Shown here: one piece after another, positions 15,985 through 23,786 of the stretch
How positions within the stretch are numbered: position 1 is the first letter of the stretch
How the letters are laid out: each line of letters starts with the position of its first letter
IMG/VR virus record: IMGVR_UViG_3300020437_000013
Location: 1-44,167 of that record
Strand: one strand, 5' to 3'
Origin: a virus
Length of the DNA: 44,167 bases
The notes under the pieces: model-generated
Databases searched by the model: none
Told to the model about the DNA's origin: nothing
The model's input: only the letters and a program-made list of their open reading frames with translations
Translations under genes and position numbers: made by a program

Positions 15985-16099
15985 TTACAAATTAATTAAG
16001 ATGTGTATTAGAATGGTGTTCGAGAAACGATCTGAAGCATCAGCAGAGGAAATTATAAGAGAAGCAAAAGAACTTTATGATGAATTGATGAATTTATGA
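15977..16099 (+). CDS. small helical protein (40 aa)
   Basis: Reads MNDYKLIKMCIRMVFEKRSE and ends AKELYDELMNL, an amphipathic helix pair. Starts eight bases before the previous stop (an ATG at 15974 adds one Met) and ends with an ATGA overlap to the following oxygenase. The function is unknown. Confidence 0.55.
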   Translation: MNDYKLIKMCIRMVFEKRSEASAEEIIREAKELYDELMNL

Positions 16100-16692
16100 T
16101 TACACCAATAGCACAGAAATTTAAAGTCTTTGATGATTTTATCAGTCCTACATATCAAGATATCATAGAACAATTATTGCTGAGTTCAAAAATTCCTTGG
16201 AACTGGCAGGATTCAATGGATTATAAAACAATGGATAAGAGAGGTGGAGGATATCCACAGTTCGTTGTTGATGTATTTGAAGATGGAAATGTATTTGATA
16301 CATCACTCTATCACACTATGATAGGTTTAATGAGTAAAGTGGTAGATGATGTTTTACCAGATTACAGACCAATAAGGATTAGAGGTATATTACAAACACC
16401 AATAAAAGATGACATAATACATTATCCACCACATACAGATACAACTGACTCTGGAGGATTTAGTGCCATATATTATGTTAGTGATGCTACTGGAGATACA
16501 TTCTTATTTAAAGAGAAAGATATTAATGATGAGATAGGAATAGAAAACAGATTTGAATATAAGTGGGAACCAATAGATCGTATATCTCCAAAGAAAGGTA
16601 GATTAATTGTATTTCCATCTAATTTTTATCATGCAGGTTCTCCAACTGAGAGTCAAAGACGAGTGCTAATAAACTTTAATTTTATGTCCTAA
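16096..16692 (+). CDS. 2OG-Fe(II) oxygenase (198 aa)
   Basis: The double-stranded beta-helix motifs of Fe(II)/2-oxoglutarate dioxygenases are present: His113-x-Asp115 in PPHTDTTDSG, distal His179 in FPSNFYHAGSP and Arg189 for 2-oxoglutarate in QRRVLINFNF. FSAIYYVSDATGDTFLF between them is typical of the prolyl-hydroxylase-like branch. It differs clearly from the PKHD protein 1.6 kb upstream, so it is not a recent duplicate. It is coupled to the preceding small gene and lies directly upstream of two halogenase-like genes. The substrate is unknown. Confidence 0.8.
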   Translation: MITPIAQKFKVFDDFISPTYQDIIEQLLLSSKIPWNWQDSMDYKTMDKRGGGYPQFVVDVFEDGNVFDTSLYHTMIGLMSKVVDDVLPDYRPIRIRGILQTPIKDDIIHYPPHTDTTDSGGFSAIYYVSDATGDTFLFKEKDINDEIGIENRFEYKWEPIDRISPKKGRLIVFPSNFYHAGSPTESQRRVLINFNFMS

Positions 16693-16696
16693 ATAA
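16689..16696 (+). promoter_or_regulatory. possible late promoter
   Basis: CTAAATAA lies just before the halogenase-like gene, matching the motif at 4224-4231. It is very close to the ATG (16701), which would leave almost no leader, so it may be coincidental with the stop codon TAA. Confidence 0.3.
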
Positions 16697-16700
16697 TTTT

Positions 16701-18077
16701 ATGAGAAAAATTGCGATTGTAGGTGCTACACCTGAGTCATTCATACAGTTGGCATTGTTAGTAAATAACAGAAGGTATGATGGCAAAGAAAAATATGGTG
16801 ATGATGAGTTCACCCTAATACATGACCCTGACAAAGTATATCCATATATGCTAAGTGGTATAGGAGTTGCATTTCAAGAAGTATTAGAAAGAGAAATATA
16901 TTTTACAAAAAGGTGGTTGGATAAGTATTGTGACGGTGTAGATAGTTGTGGATATAAGTATGTTGGTTGGGGTAACAGGAGAGATAAGAACTTTATGGTA
17001 ACAGGTTGTAGCAATACATTTGATATTGAAAAATTTAGACATCATTTCTTAGAAGATGGTGGTAAAATATTTGGAAAAAATGTAAGTATAATACAACAAA
17101 AAATAGATTCATTTTCTGTTACTGATGATAAGTGTTTAATTAATAATAATGAATATGATTATGTGATAGATTGCACAGAGAAAAATCCATTAGGTTGGGA
17201 AATGGATTATATGCAACCTAGTGTGACATTTAGTAATAGTGCAATAATGATAGAGATACCAGAAAAGGGACACTGGAATTATACTATTGAATATGCTGCT
17301 AAACATGGTCACATAGTAGGTTTACCATTGCGTGACAGTCAAAGATGGATATACTTATATGATAATACTATTTCTCATGAACTAGAGGTAGTAGAGGATT
17401 TTAAAGAGATATTTCCTAATTTTAAATTTGATGAGACAGTCAATGGTGGACAAAGAACATTCTTTTATAAAGAACACTCATGGATACCACACATATCAAA
17501 TTATATAATCCACCCTGAGAACAAAAGATATATGCGAAATGGTACTGCATTATTAAACATAGAACCTGCAAGTCCTGGAACCAGTGCAGAATCAACACAT
17601 TTTATTGCAGAGCAAATATGTAGATATCTTTATAATGATAATGCTAGAGAAAGAGAGGTGCATGACCATATGTTACAGTTACAATATGGTAGTTATATTA
17701 TACAAACTTTGCAGTCTTTTTTATGTTTTACTTATCAATATGGTTCGAGACATGACACACCATATTGGAATAGAATTAAAGAGGAAGCAACTGAGTACTT
17801 AAACAGTCCGATATTCTCACATCCTGGAGCATTTACAGGAAATAATTTCTTAGATAAAATAGTAAGTGATACATTTACGGAAGAAGATTTTAGAATAGCA
17901 CATCATTCACAAAATGCTAGTGGAGAATTAATACTACCATATTCTTGGATGAATAATTCAAATATGTTTTATGAGTATTCAATAGGTTTAGGTAGTCCGT
18001 ATGCACATTTATTATCAACTATGGGGGAGACTGACCCGCCAGAACCATTTGGAACAATAGGGTATGATTGCGTATGA
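16701..18077 (+). CDS. divergent flavin-dependent halogenase-like protein (458 aa)
   Basis: Overall length and layout follow tryptophan-halogenase-type flavoproteins: a beta-alpha-beta opening MRKIAIVGATPESFIQLALL, an internal YDYVIDCTEKNPLG strand and a late NIEPASPGTSAEST segment like the conserved flavin-contacting loop. Key elements are eroded: the dinucleotide motif lacks its glycines (GATPES instead of GxGxxG), and the WxWxIP motif appears replaced by QRWIYLYDN. It may be a non-catalytic partner of, or a specialised paralogue to, the intact-looking halogenase it overlaps by four bases. The family assignment is motif-based. Confidence 0.6.
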   Translation: MRKIAIVGATPESFIQLALLVNNRRYDGKEKYGDDEFTLIHDPDKVYPYMLSGIGVAFQEVLEREIYFTKRWLDKYCDGVDSCGYKYVGWGNRRDKNFMVTGCSNTFDIEKFRHHFLEDGGKIFGKNVSIIQQKIDSFSVTDDKCLINNNEYDYVIDCTEKNPLGWEMDYMQPSVTFSNSAIMIEIPEKGHWNYTIEYAAKHGHIVGLPLRDSQRWIYLYDNTISHELEVVEDFKEIFPNFKFDETVNGGQRTFFYKEHSWIPHISNYIIHPENKRYMRNGTALLNIEPASPGTSAESTHFIAEQICRYLYNDNAREREVHDHMLQLQYGSYIIQTLQSFLCFTYQYGSRHDTPYWNRIKEEATEYLNSPIFSHPGAFTGNNFLDKIVSDTFTEEDFRIAHHSQNASGELILPYSWMNNSNMFYEYSIGLGSPYAHLLSTMGETDPPEPFGTIGYDCV

Positions 18078-19576
18078 ATATAGTAATAGTTGGAGGAGGT
18101 ACATCTGGATTAGTTACTGCTGCATTATTCAATGTATTTTGGAAAGATAAAGTAAATATCTCATTATATTATAATCCAGAGAATCAAAGTATAGGTGTAG
18201 GGGAGGGAACTACACCTAGTTTTATTGATGTGTTTAATGAAACTTTGGGATATAGTACAGAAGATGCTATCAGAGAATTAGATGCAACAATTAAGTTAGG
18301 TGTATTGTTTAAAGATTGGATTCCAGACACAGAATACTATCATGGATTTGTGGAAGTTGCGAATGATGAGACAAATAATAGAAGTGATAAGTTATCAAGT
18401 AATGTAAGTTCATTTTATTCTATGTTAAATGGACATTATAATGGTGGTATCAATTTCAATGAAGCAACCAATACTATACCTACTGAATTAGATAAACATG
18501 ACTTTGCGTTTCATATAACCACAAATAAATTATGTGATTTTCTGTTTAAATATCTCAAGGGTAGAGTAAACATCATAGAAGATAAAATAAGTGATGTGAA
18601 TACTGATGGTAAAAATATACAGAGTATTATATGTGAAAAAAGTGGAGAAGTAAGTGCAGATTTATTTGTAGATGCAACTGGACTTGATGCTATGTTACTT
18701 AACAAGTTAGATGGTGCAGAGTGGGTAGATTTATCCCAGTATTTACCATTAGATAGGGCAATACCACAGAAGATAAAAAATAATAGTGATTTTATTCCAA
18801 GTTATACACTAGCAAATGCAACTAAACATGGGTGGATTTGGCAAATCCCGTCACAAAATGAATATGGTACGGGTTATTTGTATTCATCTAAGTTTACTAC
18901 TGATGAAGAAGCAAAAAATGATTTCAATAACTGGTTAAATATAAATCACTCAGAAAAATTAAGTGAAGAACCTAGAATAATTAAATGGAATAGTGGGTAT
19001 CAAAAAAGAGCATGGATAGGTAATTGTGTAGCAGTAGGTTTATCAGGTGGATTTATTGAACCATTAGAAGCATTAACTCATCAATATCTAACCTTTATGG
19101 TAGAAACATTTATGAGTTTAAATTCTACTCTTAAAATGTTAGATTACAATAGAGATAGATTCAATATGGTTCAGAATAGAATATTATTTGACTACACACA
19201 GTTTTTAAACCTACACTACTGCACAAATAGAACTGACTCTAAATTCTGGAAACACATGAGAGATAATAAAACTGACTGGGTAAAAACTATGGAGGAGAAG
19301 TTACAACATGAATTTTTAGATGTATTTGATACTGATGATATGTTAGATTACTGGGGAAATGATAATTACATACAGGTAATGAAAGGTATCAATTTGTTTA
19401 ACACTAAAGCAATCGAGGATTATATGTGGTCAAGAAAAAATCCAGAATTATTATATGAAGATGCTAAACAGCAACATGACTATATCGAGGATTATAAAAG
19501 TAAAACTGTTATGGTAGATCATAAGGAATATCTTGAGACAATAAAAAAATCGTCACACTTACCCTACCTAGTGTAA
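18074..19576 (+). CDS. FAD-dependent tryptophan-halogenase family protein (500 aa)
   Basis: Expected to use reduced flavin, O2 and chloride or bromide to halogenate an aromatic ring. It has the FAD-binding GGGTSG near residue 10, the family GVGEGTTPSF loop, a lysine at about 74 in ATIKLGVLFKDW at the position of the catalytic Lys of PrnA-type enzymes, and the diagnostic WxWxIP motif (GWIWQIP). Near the C-terminal side, GLSGGFIEPLEA matches the conserved flavin-pocket loop. The length is normal for the family. The ATG at 18074 overlaps the previous stop; a TTG at 18068 would add two residues. The gene needs a flavin reductase, not seen here, so a host reductase is implied. Substrate unknown. 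Confidence 0.8.
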   Translation: MNIVIVGGGTSGLVTAALFNVFWKDKVNISLYYNPENQSIGVGEGTTPSFIDVFNETLGYSTEDAIRELDATIKLGVLFKDWIPDTEYYHGFVEVANDETNNRSDKLSSNVSSFYSMLNGHYNGGINFNEATNTIPTELDKHDFAFHITTNKLCDFLFKYLKGRVNIIEDKISDVNTDGKNIQSIICEKSGEVSADLFVDATGLDAMLLNKLDGAEWVDLSQYLPLDRAIPQKIKNNSDFIPSYTLANATKHGWIWQIPSQNEYGTGYLYSSKFTTDEEAKNDFNNWLNINHSEKLSEEPRIIKWNSGYQKRAWIGNCVAVGLSGGFIEPLEALTHQYLTFMVETFMSLNSTLKMLDYNRDRFNMVQNRILFDYTQFLNLHYCTNRTDSKFWKHMRDNKTDWVKTMEEKLQHEFLDVFDTDDMLDYWGNDNYIQVMKGINLFNTKAIEDYMWSRKNPELLYEDAKQQHDYIEDYKSKTVMVDHKEYLETIKKSSHLPYLV

Positions 19577-19592
19577 AAAAATGGATTATAAT
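19551..19592 (+). promoter_or_regulatory. TGTC-box promoter
   Basis: CGTCAC (19551) begins exactly 36 bases upstream of TATAAT (19587-19592). The box lies inside the end of the halogenase gene. The expected transcript start (about 19599) coincides with the first base of a structured leader. Confidence 0.65.
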
Positions 19593-19598
19593 AGAAAC

Positions 19599-19658
19599 AT
19601 GGGAGGCATGGGTAAGCGACCCCAGAGGAAAATGCTTTTTAAATCGAACCTCTCCCAT
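19599..19658 (+). ncRNA. structured 5' leader RNA candidate
   Basis: Three nested, contiguous helices: ATGGGAG (19599-19605) with CTCCCAT (19652-19658), GCAT (19606-19609) with ATGC (19632-19635), and GGGT (19610-19613) with ACCC (19619-19622). It begins at the predicted transcript start and ends six bases before the ATG at 19664, so its outer helix sits over the translation start region. Too short and wrongly arranged for a tRNA. It may control the downstream nuclease-like gene. Confidence 0.5.
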
Positions 19659-19663
19659 ATCTT

Positions 19664-20392
19664 ATGAAAATTCCAAAAAGATCAGAAATGGTAGCATCAC
19701 AAATCGCAGGTAAAAATGCAAAAGTTCAAGGGCATGAGTTTGAACATAAACTTGCAGCAACTTTTGACAATATGTTTGGTGGTAAGCATACCGTTGATGG
19801 AAGATCGAATACTAAAGTTGATATCAAAGAAGAAACTAGAGATTGGAGATATAGTGTAAAGAGTGTGACAAAGAATCATACTCAGGTAGGTTTATATTCT
19901 ACTGCAAAGTGGATTAAACATTTTAAATTACAAAATACATTATGTGGACAGTTTCTAACTCAATTCTTTGGTTATCCAAATGAAGAACTAAAGTCTATTG
20001 TAAAACAAAAGCACCCTGAGTTAAAATTATCTGATAAAGAAATACATCAAAACAGAGTGTACAAAAATAATATTGATACTAAGGTTTCAGCATCATTTTT
20101 AAGATGGATTAATACAAATAAGATGGAAGTCTTTGAAGTAATCGTAGCAAGAGGATTTGAAGGAGAAACAGTTAACAGTCTTATATGGCACACTAAAGGT
20201 TCTGAGAGAATAACTGTTATCCCATTAGATACATTAAGAGCAAAAGTAAAAACTGGTAAGTGGACATTAAATAATACTACTGCTGAGTTCAGAACTAAAG
20301 ATGGAGAGAAATTATTTCATCTACAAATGAAAGGTAGTGGTAAGAAATATAATTCTGGTTATCATGGTATGATGTTTCACATTTACAGATGA
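19664..20392 (+). CDS. putative nuclease-fold protein (242 aa)
   Basis: GHEFEHKLA (23-31) resembles the first helix of PD-(D/E)xK-type nucleases. TKVDI (50-54) followed by YSVKS (63-67) could supply Asp53 and Lys66 of the active site, with Ser in place of the usual acidic residue. The C-terminal part is beta-rich (TAEFRTKDGEKLFHLQMKGS). Assignment is tentative; it might instead be a DNA-binding protein of unknown type. It has its own promoter and a structured leader and starts an operon of small genes. Confidence 0.45.
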   Translation: MKIPKRSEMVASQIAGKNAKVQGHEFEHKLAATFDNMFGGKHTVDGRSNTKVDIKEETRDWRYSVKSVTKNHTQVGLYSTAKWIKHFKLQNTLCGQFLTQFFGYPNEELKSIVKQKHPELKLSDKEIHQNRVYKNNIDTKVSASFLRWINTNKMEVFEVIVARGFEGETVNSLIWHTKGSERITVIPLDTLRAKVKTGKWTLNNTTAEFRTKDGEKLFHLQMKGSGKKYNSGYHGMMFHIYR

Positions 20393-20505
20393 AAAAACTA
20401 TTAAAAAATTTAAAATTAAAAAGATTATTATCAAAATCATTTCCAAACAAAAGAATAACTATTACAGACAATCCTGATGGTTCACAAACTATTCTAATCC
20501 TATGA
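20389..20505 (+). CDS. small basic peptide (38 aa)
   Basis: Reads MKKLLKNLKLKRLLSKSFPN with a short beta-like tail (RITITDNPDGSQTILIL). ATGA overlaps join it to both neighbours. The strongly basic amphipathic N-terminus could contact membrane or nucleic acid. Function unknown. Confidence 0.5.
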   Translation: MKKLLKNLKLKRLLSKSFPNKRITITDNPDGSQTILIL

Positions 20506-20750
20506 CTAAACAACACAAAGCAAGAGATATAATGTCTGATGAAGCATGGGACATGGTATGGGAAGGACTCAAAGAATACTGTAAAATAAATGGTATGTCA
20601 GAGGAGTATATTAAATATGATAATTATTTTAGGAGTCAATTAGTATTCACTAAATTAGAAACTAGACAAAAATATATCAGGGAGGGCATGGAGTCCATAG
20701 TTGATATGTTTGAAGTTACTGAAGCAGAGGAAGGAGATACACCAAAATGA
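20502..20750 (+). CDS. helical hypothetical protein (82 aa)
   Basis: Starts MTKQHKARDIMSDEAWDMVW and ends with an acidic tail (FEVTEAEEGDTPK). Predicted to be mainly helical and soluble. Overlaps its neighbours by four bases on each side. No family recognised. Confidence 0.65.
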   Translation: MTKQHKARDIMSDEAWDMVWEGLKEYCKINGMSEEYIKYDNYFRSQLVFTKLETRQKYIREGMESIVDMFEVTEAEEGDTPK

Positions 20751-21022
20751 GAAATAGAATTAAACTTGGATTAGATTTATTCCAGATGGAACAATTAGAT
20801 CATATCCTCAGAGAGATAGAGGAAAATCCAGATTTACAACATAGATTAATTATGGACAGTCAAGCATATAATGAAATATTAGGACTTGTTAATAATGTAA
20901 AAAAATGCTATAATGAAGCATTAGATCAGATCGGTTTTACTGTTCAAGATCACTTTTTAGACAAAAACGATTATCCTGACAAATGTGATGAAGTTATCCA
21001 GATCATTAACGAAAAACTATAA
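20747..21022 (+). CDS. helical hypothetical protein (91 aa)
   Basis: MRNRIKLGLDLFQMEQLDHI opens a series of charged helices (LREIEENPDLQHRLIMDSQA, then CYNEALDQIGFTVQDHFLD). No membrane segment or known motif. Coupled to the previous gene by ATGA. Function unknown. Confidence 0.65.
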   Translation: MRNRIKLGLDLFQMEQLDHILREIEENPDLQHRLIMDSQAYNEILGLVNNVKKCYNEALDQIGFTVQDHFLDKNDYPDKCDEVIQIINEKL

Positions 21023-21041
21023 ACCTATTGTTCTGGCAAGA

Positions 21042-21239
21042 ATGATTGGTACTTATGGTATAATATTAGGATACTTTATTACATTACATATTAGCACTTA
21101 TATTGGTGCTATGTTCAATATAGTTTTTGAACTGATGGCACTACCATTTTATATTAAAAATAAAATGTATGATGTCGTCATTATGTTTGTATTCCTATTG
21201 ACAATAGGATTCAGTAAACTTGCTATTGGAGTTAATTAA
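21042..21239 (+). CDS. small integral membrane protein (65 aa)
   Basis: Two hydrophobic segments (MIGTYGIILGYFITLHISTY and VVIMFVFLLTIGFS) flank a short loop PFYIKNKMYD, a two-helix hairpin in the inner membrane. An earlier in-frame GTG (20985) or ATG (20988) would overlap the preceding gene by more than 30 bases and add a basic stretch; the ATG at 21042 is preferred but uncertain. The next gene starts on its stop codon. Confidence 0.6.
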   Translation: MIGTYGIILGYFITLHISTYIGAMFNIVFELMALPFYIKNKMYDVVIMFVFLLTIGFSKLAIGVN

Positions 21240-21484
21240 TGAAAATCGAACAAAAACTAAAAGCACAAGTTAAGACTAAGTTTTACTATTTGTTCTGGGG
21301 AACTGCAACCCTATCTGTATTTGCAGGACAGATGTATGTTGGTTCTGGATATCGTCAGATGTCAGAATCACTTAATGATTGGTTAGATACCAGTATCGCT
21401 ATCATATTACAGAAAAAAATGAGAGAGGAAAGAGGATATTATATGCCTATGCCTACCTACCCACAGGACGGTGTGATTAGATGA
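21239..21484 (+). CDS. small membrane protein (81 aa)
   Basis: Begins on the previous stop (TAATG). A charged start MKIEQKLKAQVKTKF is followed by one hydrophobic segment (YYLFWGTATLSVFAGQMYVG), a helix, and a Pro/Met-rich tail (YYMPMPTYPQDG). Probably single-pass. It forms a pair with the preceding membrane protein; the function is unknown. Confidence 0.65.
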   Translation: MKIEQKLKAQVKTKFYYLFWGTATLSVFAGQMYVGSGYRQMSESLNDWLDTSIAIILQKKMREERGYYMPMPTYPQDGVIR

Positions 21485-21582
21485 ATTTCATTTACTTCAT
21501 AAAGAAACTATTGTCAAGGAAGAATGTGACAGTAAAGAAATCTACACACAAACATGAACGAAGGGATTTAGATTCGCTATAA
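21481..21582 (+). CDS. very small basic peptide (33 aa)
   Basis: ATG overlaps the previous stop (ATGA). Reads MNFIYFIKKLLSRKNVTVKK and ends HERRDLDSL. It ends inside the -10 element of the next promoter. Support is positional only. Confidence 0.35.
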   Translation: MNFIYFIKKLLSRKNVTVKKSTHKHERRDLDSL

Positions 21583-21600
21583 TAGAGGTATAACATACAT
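21578..21600 (+). promoter_or_regulatory. promoter -10 region without the TGTC box
   Basis: TATAAT (21578-21583) followed by AGAGGTATAACATACA, the same downstream motif as the TGTC-box promoters. No TGTC box is present 36 bases upstream. Confidence 0.5.
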
Positions 21601-21605
21601 TTATT

Positions 21606-21779
21606 ATGAAAAAGAAAGGATTTAACATTGTTACAACCAAAGGTCAATACATGATGCTCTATAATATTATGTGTGAGCATAACCAAATGGTTAATCCAGA
21701 AGCAAATCCAGATTTTGACTTGCAAACATTTGATAATCTATTTCAAGCAATCACTATGGCAACGGAGACTTACATATAA
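21606..21779 (+). CDS. small hypothetical protein (57 aa)
   Basis: Reads MKKKGFNIVTTKGQYMMLYN and ends ITMATETYI. A small alpha/beta domain with an acidic middle (PEANPDFDLQTFDNLF). The leader from the promoter at 21578 has no clear Shine-Dalgarno. The next ATG overlaps its stop (TAATG). Confidence 0.6.
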   Translation: MKKKGFNIVTTKGQYMMLYNIMCEHNQMVNPEANPDFDLQTFDNLFQAITMATETYI

Positions 21780-22129
21780 TGACTAAAGAACCTAAATGGC
21801 AACCTAAAGTTGGCGATCATTGTGGTATCTATTACTATAGTGACATACACCCTGCTACAGTCATAAAGAGGACAGAGAAGTATGTATGGATACAAGAGGA
21901 CAAATACCAATTACAAAAAGACTGGAAACCTGAGATAGTCGCAGGAGGATTTGCAGGGCATTGTACCAATAATAATAGTCAAAGATATGATTTCACTAGA
22001 AATGAAGATGGTGCAATCAGTAAATTTAGTTTAAGGAAAACTGGCAACTGGTGTAGGTGTGGAGACAATTCAAGATATCCTACTACCATACATGAAGGTT
22101 GGAGAGCATTTTACGATTACAATTTCTAA
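21779..22129 (+). CDS. conserved-type phage hypothetical protein (116 aa)
   Basis: The layout resembles a family found in many tailed phages: VGDHCGIYYYSDIHPATVIK (a small beta-barrel-like opening), a central GGFAGHCTNN, then RKTGNWCRCGD and a closing EGWRAFYDYNF. Three to four Cys/His residues (GHC, CRC) could bind a metal. The function of the family is not known to me. Starts on the preceding stop. Confidence 0.7.
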   Translation: MTKEPKWQPKVGDHCGIYYYSDIHPATVIKRTEKYVWIQEDKYQLQKDWKPEIVAGGFAGHCTNNNSQRYDFTRNEDGAISKFSLRKTGNWCRCGDNSRYPTTIHEGWRAFYDYNF

Positions 22130-22131
22130 AC

Positions 22132-22174
22132 TGTCACATATATTGCAGATATTTTATTACTAATACATTATAAT
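22132..22174 (+). promoter_or_regulatory. TGTC-box promoter upstream of the helicase
   Basis: TGTCAC (22132-22137) begins 37 bases upstream of TATAAT (22169-22174). The downstream ATTATTATTGAC differs from the common AGNRGTATAACA. Confidence 0.55.
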
Positions 22175-22195
22175 ATTATTATTGACAACGAAACT

Positions 22196-23440
22196 TTGAA
22201 TACAACATTAAGATCACATCAATCAAGAACAATCACTATGATGTCTAAACATCAAAAGGGTTGTATATATGTTCCTACTGGTGGAGGTAAGACTATTTGT
22301 ATGATCGCTGATGCATACAAGAGATTACAGGAATCATCATTACCTAAAACTATTATTGTTGTTGCTCCTAGAATACTACTAGCACAGCAACTATGTTCTG
22401 AGTTCCTAGAACACATCAAAGATGTAGAGGTGCTTCATGTTCATAGTGCTGAGACTGAGTTCAAGAGTACAACAAAAACAGATGTAATTGACCATTGGCA
22501 TTTCAACAGCACAGAGAATCAACTTATATTCACTACATATCATTCATTACATAAAATTGCTGATTCTAGTATCAATGTTGATACAATATATTTTGATGAA
22601 GCACATAACTCAGTCCAGAGCAATTTCTTTGATGCTGTATCATACTTCTCAAGACATTCGACTAGAAAGTATTTCTTTACTGCTACACCAAAATATACCA
22701 GATCAGCAGAGAACAACAGAGGTATGAACAATACAAAAGTATTTGGTAATACTCTCATCAATGTCCCTGCTCCAGAGTTAGTCAAGAACGGTCTTATACT
22801 ATCTCCTAAACTCAATGTATATGACAGAGAGGAACAAAGAAACAAAGAAAATGCTAGTGACATAGATCGTGATGTTGTTCTGGACATACTTGATGACATA
22901 GAAGAAGATACAAATGCTAAAGTGCTAGTATCAGCACCCAATACTAGAGTATTGTGGTCAATGTTAGCACAGACTGATATCATTACTGAACTCAAGTCCA
23001 GAGATTATGACATTATGCATATTACAGCAAAGCATGGTGCATACATCAATAGACAGAAAGTTCGTAGAGATAAATTCTTTGATACCTTATCTCAATGGGG
23101 AGAAGATGATGACAAGAAGTTTATCTTGTTTCATTATTCTATCCTATCTGAAGGTATCAATGTCAGAGGTCTAACTCATAGTGTATTACTGAGAAATCTA
23201 CCTATAATCGAAATGGCACAGACTATTGGAAGGGTCATACGATTACATAAATATGACTATCAGGATATACAAGACAACAAGATATCCGCAGGAGACACAA
23301 AATCCTATCGTAAACCACATGGGATTATCAATGTTCCTGTAAACAGCAAGTCCAGTAAAGCGACTCGCAACCGACTAGAAAAGTTAATTCAATTAATTTT
23401 CGAGGACGGATTACCTGCACATTCATTCGCAACAAAATGA
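22196..23440 (+). CDS. superfamily 2 helicase, UvsW-like (414 aa)
   Basis: An ATP-dependent DNA helicase/translocase. Visible motifs: LRSHQ near the N-terminus, Walker A VPTGGGKT (26-33), VVAPRILLAQQ (Ia), DEAH box in YFDEAHNS, FFTATP (motif III), SEGINVRG (V) and QTIGRVIRLHK (VI). Size and motif spacing fit T4 UvsW-type proteins, which unwind branched and R-loop structures and help shift replication from origin- to recombination-dependent mode. The LRSHQ motif requires initiation at the TTG (22196); the next ATG (22238) would remove it. There is no clear Shine-Dalgarno. Confidence 0.8.
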   Translation: MNTTLRSHQSRTITMMSKHQKGCIYVPTGGGKTICMIADAYKRLQESSLPKTIIVVAPRILLAQQLCSEFLEHIKDVEVLHVHSAETEFKSTTKTDVIDHWHFNSTENQLIFTTYHSLHKIADSSINVDTIYFDEAHNSVQSNFFDAVSYFSRHSTRKYFFTATPKYTRSAENNRGMNNTKVFGNTLINVPAPELVKNGLILSPKLNVYDREEQRNKENASDIDRDVVLDILDDIEEDTNAKVLVSAPNTRVLWSMLAQTDIITELKSRDYDIMHITAKHGAYINRQKVRRDKFFDTLSQWGEDDDKKFILFHYSILSEGINVRGLTHSVLLRNLPIIEMAQTIGRVIRLHKYDYQDIQDNKISAGDTKSYRKPHGIINVPVNSKSSKATRNRLEKLIQLIFEDGLPAHSFATK

Positions 23441-23607
23441 CAACATTTATTCAAAGAGTTACTTATGTAGTTGATGGAACTTCCAAAGAAATTACAGAAG
23501 ATGTAACAGCAAGCACACCAACTGCTGCAAAAAATTTCATTCAAAATCGTGATGGAACTAGCATACAAGTTGTTAAAAACTTAACCACTATTCCACCAGT
23601 ATCCTAA
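23437..23607 (+). CDS. small hypothetical protein (56 aa)
   Basis: ATG overlaps the helicase stop (ATGA). Reads MTTFIQRVTYVVDGTSKEIT and continues with TASTPTAAKNFIQNR, a beta-hairpin/helix pattern. Probably co-translated with the helicase. Function unknown. Confidence 0.6.
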   Translation: MTTFIQRVTYVVDGTSKEITEDVTASTPTAAKNFIQNRDGTSIQVVKNLTTIPPVS

Positions 23608-23621
23608 CTTACTTTATTATT

Positions 23622-23786
23622 ATGTCTCTATTTGATACAACCAACCGCACAGCATCAGTTACATTCTATCGTAACGATATGGGACTGATTACTGTTGAAG
23701 TCCCTGCAACCAACTATGATAGTGCTAAGAGAACTGTCTTAGAACAATATGGTAATGTTGACATTAAGAGGGTTAATTTAAATTAA
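23622..23786 (+). CDS. small hypothetical protein (54 aa)
   Basis: Reads MSLFDTTNRTASVTFYRNDM, then ITVEVPATNYDSAKRTVLEQ, ending VDIKRVNLN. The strand-then-helix pattern is similar to the previous small protein, so the two may be distant paralogues. Stop overlaps the methyltransferase start (TAATG). Confidence 0.6.
   Translation: MSLFDTTNRTASVTFYRNDMGLITVEVPATNYDSAKRTVLEQYGNVDIKRVNLN

Noticed and set aside
19599-19658. tRNA gene
   Set aside because: A seven-base-pair outer helix suggests an acceptor stem, but the element is only 60 bases, lacks a T-loop (TTCRANY) and has no anticodon arm in the right place.
22540-22995. 151-codon minus-strand frame, Ser-rich
   Set aside because: Antisense to the helicase gene, whose motifs are intact across this stretch.
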